This document shows, piece by piece, positions 5,169 to 7,256 of a DNA stretch of 7,256 nucleotides. How positions within the stretch are numbered: the stretch's first letter is position 1; every line of letters begins with the position of its first letter. The notes below the pieces were generated by a model, which was given only the letters and a program-made list of their open reading frames with translations, had not been told where the DNA came from and searched no databases. Source of the DNA: Stagnihabitans sp038231775. GTDB taxonomy: Bacteria > Pseudomonadota > Alphaproteobacteria > Rhodobacterales > Rhodobacteraceae. A program made the position numbers and the translations under genes. The stretch lies in NCBI GenBank assembly GCA_038231775.1, contig JBBRKS010000186.1, positions 1 through 7,256 on the forward strand. The letters are read 5' to 3'.

Positions 5169-6041
5169 ATGACAGATCTTATCGCCTCACTCGCAAGCCT
5201 GAACGGCCGCTATGATGCGGTGTTTTGCGACTTGTGGGGCTGTCTGCACAACGGCCATACGCCGTTTCCTGATGCCGTTGCAGCCTTGCAAACCTTTCGC
5301 AGGGCGGGTGGCAAGGTGCTGCTGCTGACCAACGCGCCCCGGCCAAAACCCAGCGTTGTCAAGCACCTGGACGCGATGGGCGTGCCGCGTGACGCCTGGG
5401 ACGAGGTGGTCACTTCGGGCGACGCCACGCAATACACCCTGTTTTCCGGCACCTACTCCCGGGCCTACTTTATCGGCGCGCTGAAGGATGAACCTTTCTT
5501 CACCGATTTCCCCGATGATCTGACCCCGGCCCCCCTGATCCGGGTGGCCATCGAACAGGCCGAAGTCGTGATCTGCACCGGCCTTGCGAACGACCTGACC
5601 GAAACCCCCGCCGACTACAAACTGACCCTGATGCGCGCCAAAAATGCTGAGTTGCCAATGCTTTGCGCCAATCCTGATATCATCGTAGACTATGGCGACA
5701 AGCGCCTGTATTGCGCCGGCGCACTCGCCGCGGAGTATGAGGCGATGGGTGGCAAGACGATGTATTTCGGCAAACCGCACCCGCCGATCTACGACCTCGC
5801 CCGCCGCCGCCTTGCCGCGCTTGGCGTGCGATCAGACCCGCAGATCCTGTGCATCGGCGACGGCATCGGCACCGACATCCAAGGCGGTATGGCCGAGGGT
5901 CTGGACACGCTTTTCGTCACCGGGGGCATCTCTGCCGCCGAGTTTGGACCGGATTATAGCAATCCGAACAAGGACTTGCTTGAGAATTTCCTGAACGCCC
6001 GCCAACTGTCTGCCACCTACGCGATTTCGACCTTAAAGTAA
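5169..6041 (+). CDS. HAD-superfamily IIA hydrolase-like protein (TIGR01459 type)
   Basis: The 290-residue protein resembles NagD-type HAD phosphatases. Motif I is FCDLWGCLHNG (nucleophile position Asp21), motif II LLLTNAP (Thr54), motif III the Lys of GKPHPPIYD (Lys202), and motif IV IGDGIGTDI (Asp231, Asp236), with a C2-type cap between motifs II and III. The second Asp of the usual DxD is Trp23. A DxWG version is characteristic of the TIGR01459 subgroup, so this looks inherited and not like a mutation. That Asp is normally the general acid/base, so activity may be weak, altered or absent. The substrate is unknown. The upstream region offers AGG and AGAAG as weak ribosome-binding sequences. 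Its downstream neighbours are a MaoC-like gene and ribF; a phosphatase role in flavin metabolism is a guess from position only. Confidence 0.88.
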   Translation: MTDLIASLASLNGRYDAVFCDLWGCLHNGHTPFPDAVAALQTFRRAGGKVLLLTNAPRPKPSVVKHLDAMGVPRDAWDEVVTSGDATQYTLFSGTYSRAYFIGALKDEPFFTDFPDDLTPAPLIRVAIEQAEVVICTGLANDLTETPADYKLTLMRAKNAELPMLCANPDIIVDYGDKRLYCAGALAAEYEAMGGKTMYFGKPHPPIYDLARRRLAALGVRSDPQILCIGDGIGTDIQGGMAEGLDTLFVTGGISAAEFGPDYSNPNKDLLENFLNARQLSATYAISTLK

Positions 6042-6077
6042 CAAAGTTACGCCAATGGCCATCTTAGCGCATTCTTA

Positions 6078-6106
6078 TTGCGCTGCAACGCAGCATCAGG
6101 TAAGAT
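6078..6106 (+). promoter_or_regulatory. Weak candidate promoter before the MaoC-like gene
   Basis: TTGCGC (6078-6083), 17 bases, TAAGAT (6101-6106). The spacing is ideal, but the boxes match consensus at only three and four of six bases. Transcription would begin near 6113, just before the ribosome-binding site GAGGG (6119-6123). A small hairpin GCTGC-AAC-GCAGC (6082-6094) lies inside the spacer. It would allow the MaoC-like gene and ribF to be transcribed apart from the HAD gene. Confidence 0.3.
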
Positions 6107-6127
6107 TCCCCAAACCCAGAGGGAATC

Positions 6128-6571
6128 ATGCTCGACAACAACGCACCCGGCACGATCTGCATCGAAGATCTGGAAATCGGCATGATCCGCAGCCGCGCCA
6201 AAACCATAACCGACCGCGATATTGCCCTGTTTGCAGAGGTGTCAACCGACCATAACCCCGTGCATCTGAACGAAAATTACGCACGCGACACCATTTTCGC
6301 CGGTCGTATCGCCCACGGTATGCTGACCGCCAGCCTGATTTCGGCGGTGATCGGCGAACAGCTTCCCGGCCACGGCACCGTCTATTTGTCGCAAAATCTG
6401 CGCTTCATGGCCCCGGTCCGCCCCGGCGACCTGTTGCAGGCTTTTGTCAAAGTGACCGCGATTGACCATTCCAAGCGCCGCGTCACTCTTGAAACCCACT
6501 GCATGGTGGGCAATACCGTTGTCTTGAAAGGCGACGCGCTGGTTTTGGCGCCAAGCCGCAAGTTCGATTGA
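6128..6571 (+). CDS. MaoC-like (R)-specific enoyl-CoA hydratase family protein
   Basis: A 147-residue single hotdog-domain protein. It has the hydratase-2 motif FAEVSTDHNPVHLNENYA, in which Asp41 and His46 match the catalytic Asp and His of PhaJ-type (R)-specific enoyl-CoA hydratases. GRIAHGMLTASLIS and GTVYLSQNLRFMAPVRPGD follow in the usual order. The family hydrates trans-2-enoyl-CoA to (R)-3-hydroxyacyl-CoA, linking beta-oxidation with polyhydroxyalkanoate synthesis, but related small MaoC proteins use other acyl-CoA substrates, so the precise reaction here is open. The start ATG has GAGGG (6119-6123) four bases upstream. The gene lies 86 bases after the HAD gene and 27 bases before ribF; close spacing on both sides suggests a shared transcript at least with ribF. 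Confidence 0.92.
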   Translation: MLDNNAPGTICIEDLEIGMIRSRAKTITDRDIALFAEVSTDHNPVHLNENYARDTIFAGRIAHGMLTASLISAVIGEQLPGHGTVYLSQNLRFMAPVRPGDLLQAFVKVTAIDHSKRRVTLETHCMVGNTVVLKGDALVLAPSRKFD

Positions 6572-6595
6572 CGGGGCCAGAACCCCGCATGGGGT
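6572..6595 (+). promoter_or_regulatory. Two competing hairpins at the maoC-ribF junction
   Basis: The central CCCC (6583-6586) can pair in two exclusive ways. CGGGG (6572-6576) with CCCCG (6583-6587) forms a stem right after the MaoC stop codon. ACCCC (6582-6586) with GGGGT (6591-6595) forms a stem with a 4-base loop that hides GGGG, the ribF ribosome-binding site. A ribosome ending at the MaoC stop would cover or melt these structures, which would couple ribF translation to the upstream gene. The pairing is seen in the sequence; the coupling is inferred. Confidence 0.45.
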
Positions 6596-6598
6596 AAG

Positions 6599-7256
6599 AT
6601 GCGAATTTACAAGCATTGGCAAGGGCTTGACGCGCAGGCCGCTGGCGCCTCTGTCGCGATGGGCAACTTTGACGGCGTCCATCTGGGCCACCAATCCGTG
6701 ATAAATCTGGCGCGCAACCATGCTCCTTTGGGAATCGTCACCTTCGAACCCCACCCGAGAGAGGTATTTCTAACCGATGCCCCGCCCTTTCGCCTGATGA
6801 ACGCCGAGGCGCGTGCGAACCGTTTGGCCAAGTTGGGCGTGCAGCATTTGTATGAACTGCCGTTCGACAAAGACCTTGCCAGCCTGACCCCCGACGCCTT
6901 CGCCCGCGATGTTCTGGCCGACGGGGTGAAGGTCAGCCATGTCGTGGTCGGCGCTGATTTCTGCTTTGGCAAGGGGCGGGCGGGTAAGGCGCAAGACCTT
7001 GTAAACTTGGGTAAAACTCACGGTTTTGCGGTGACAGTCGCCGATCTGGTCCACCATGACGGCACCGAAATCTCATCCACCGCGATCCGCAGGGCGCTGG
7101 CCGAGGGTCGCCCCCGCGACGCAGCCGCCATGCTGGGCCACTGGCACCGGATCGACGGTGAGGTGATCCACGGCGAAAAGCGCGGCCGCGAGTTGGGCTA
7201 TCCGACCGCCAATATGTCGGTCAAAGGGCTGCATCTGCCAAAACTCGGCGTCTATG
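6599..7256 (+). CDS. ribF: Bifunctional riboflavin kinase/FAD synthetase RibF (3' end missing)
   Basis: RibF phosphorylates riboflavin to FMN and adenylylates FMN to FAD in the cytoplasm. The window holds 219 complete codons and the gene runs off the right edge; full-length RibF is about 310 residues. The N-terminal FAD-synthetase domain shows AMGNFDGVHLGH (with the HxGH nucleotidyltransferase signature at 28-31), TFEPHPREVF, VVVGADFCFGKGRAG and ISSTAIRRAL (158-167). The C-terminal riboflavin-kinase domain begins with GEVIHGEKRGRELGYPTAN, whose PTAN (202-205) binds the substrate phosphates. The start ATG at 6599 has GGGG four bases upstream, gives the normal N-terminus, and lies 27 bases after the MaoC-like gene. 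No FMN riboswitch is visible upstream. Confidence 0.96.
   Translation, partial: MRIYKHWQGLDAQAAGASVAMGNFDGVHLGHQSVINLARNHAPLGIVTFEPHPREVFLTDAPPFRLMNAEARANRLAKLGVQHLYELPFDKDLASLTPDAFARDVLADGVKVSHVVVGADFCFGKGRAGKAQDLVNLGKTHGFAVTVADLVHHDGTEISSTAIRRALAEGRPRDAAAMLGHWHRIDGEVIHGEKRGRELGYPTANMSVKGLHLPKLGVY

Noticed and set aside
1..7256. Insertion sequences, CRISPR arrays, tRNA or rRNA genes, phage or defence genes
   Set aside because: No terminal repeats with a transposase, no regularly spaced repeats, no tRNA-like cloverleaf and no such proteins were seen; the genes are ordinary chromosomal ones.

Overview
This is an ordinary chromosomal segment from an alphaproteobacterium, most likely a member of the Roseobacter group (Rhodobacteraceae). 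That placement rests on high-GC coding style, groES-groEL preceded by a perfect CIRCE element, a family II (Mn-dependent) pyrophosphatase, and a HAD-IIA protein with a DxWG motif next to ribF. It is an inference from gene content and protein style, not from a database search.

Layout. Bases 1-642 carry the start of the heat-shock chaperonin operon on the minus strand: promoter, CIRCE operator, groES, an intercistronic hairpin, and groEL running off the left edge. Bases 707-1153 carry trxC (thioredoxin 2 with a zinc-ribbon N-terminus), also on the minus strand. Everything from 1303 to the right edge is on the plus strand. First comes a secreted TraB/GumN-family protein whose stop overlaps the start of a metallo-beta-lactamase-fold hydrolase by an ATGA junction. 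A GTG-started EamA/DMT permease follows, and then ppaC with a good sigma70-like promoter of its own. A long hairpin and a short 11-bp tandem repeat close this block. The last block holds a HAD-IIA family protein, a MaoC-type (R)-enoyl-CoA hydratase-like protein, and the 5' two thirds of ribF (FAD synthetase/riboflavin kinase).

How the genes relate. GroES/GroEL and TrxC serve protein folding and cytoplasmic thiol redox. The TraB/GumN and MBL genes are translationally coupled, but their shared job is unknown. PpaC removes pyrophosphate, and RibF makes FMN and FAD. No mobile element, CRISPR array, tRNA, rRNA or phage gene was seen, and no clear new system. The points most worth a second look are: the lactonase-like metal site without the AiiA tyrosine, the HAD protein without its second catalytic aspartate, the two mutually exclusive hairpins around the ribF ribosome-binding site, the structured leader of the TraB/GumN gene, and the altered DHN motif in PpaC.
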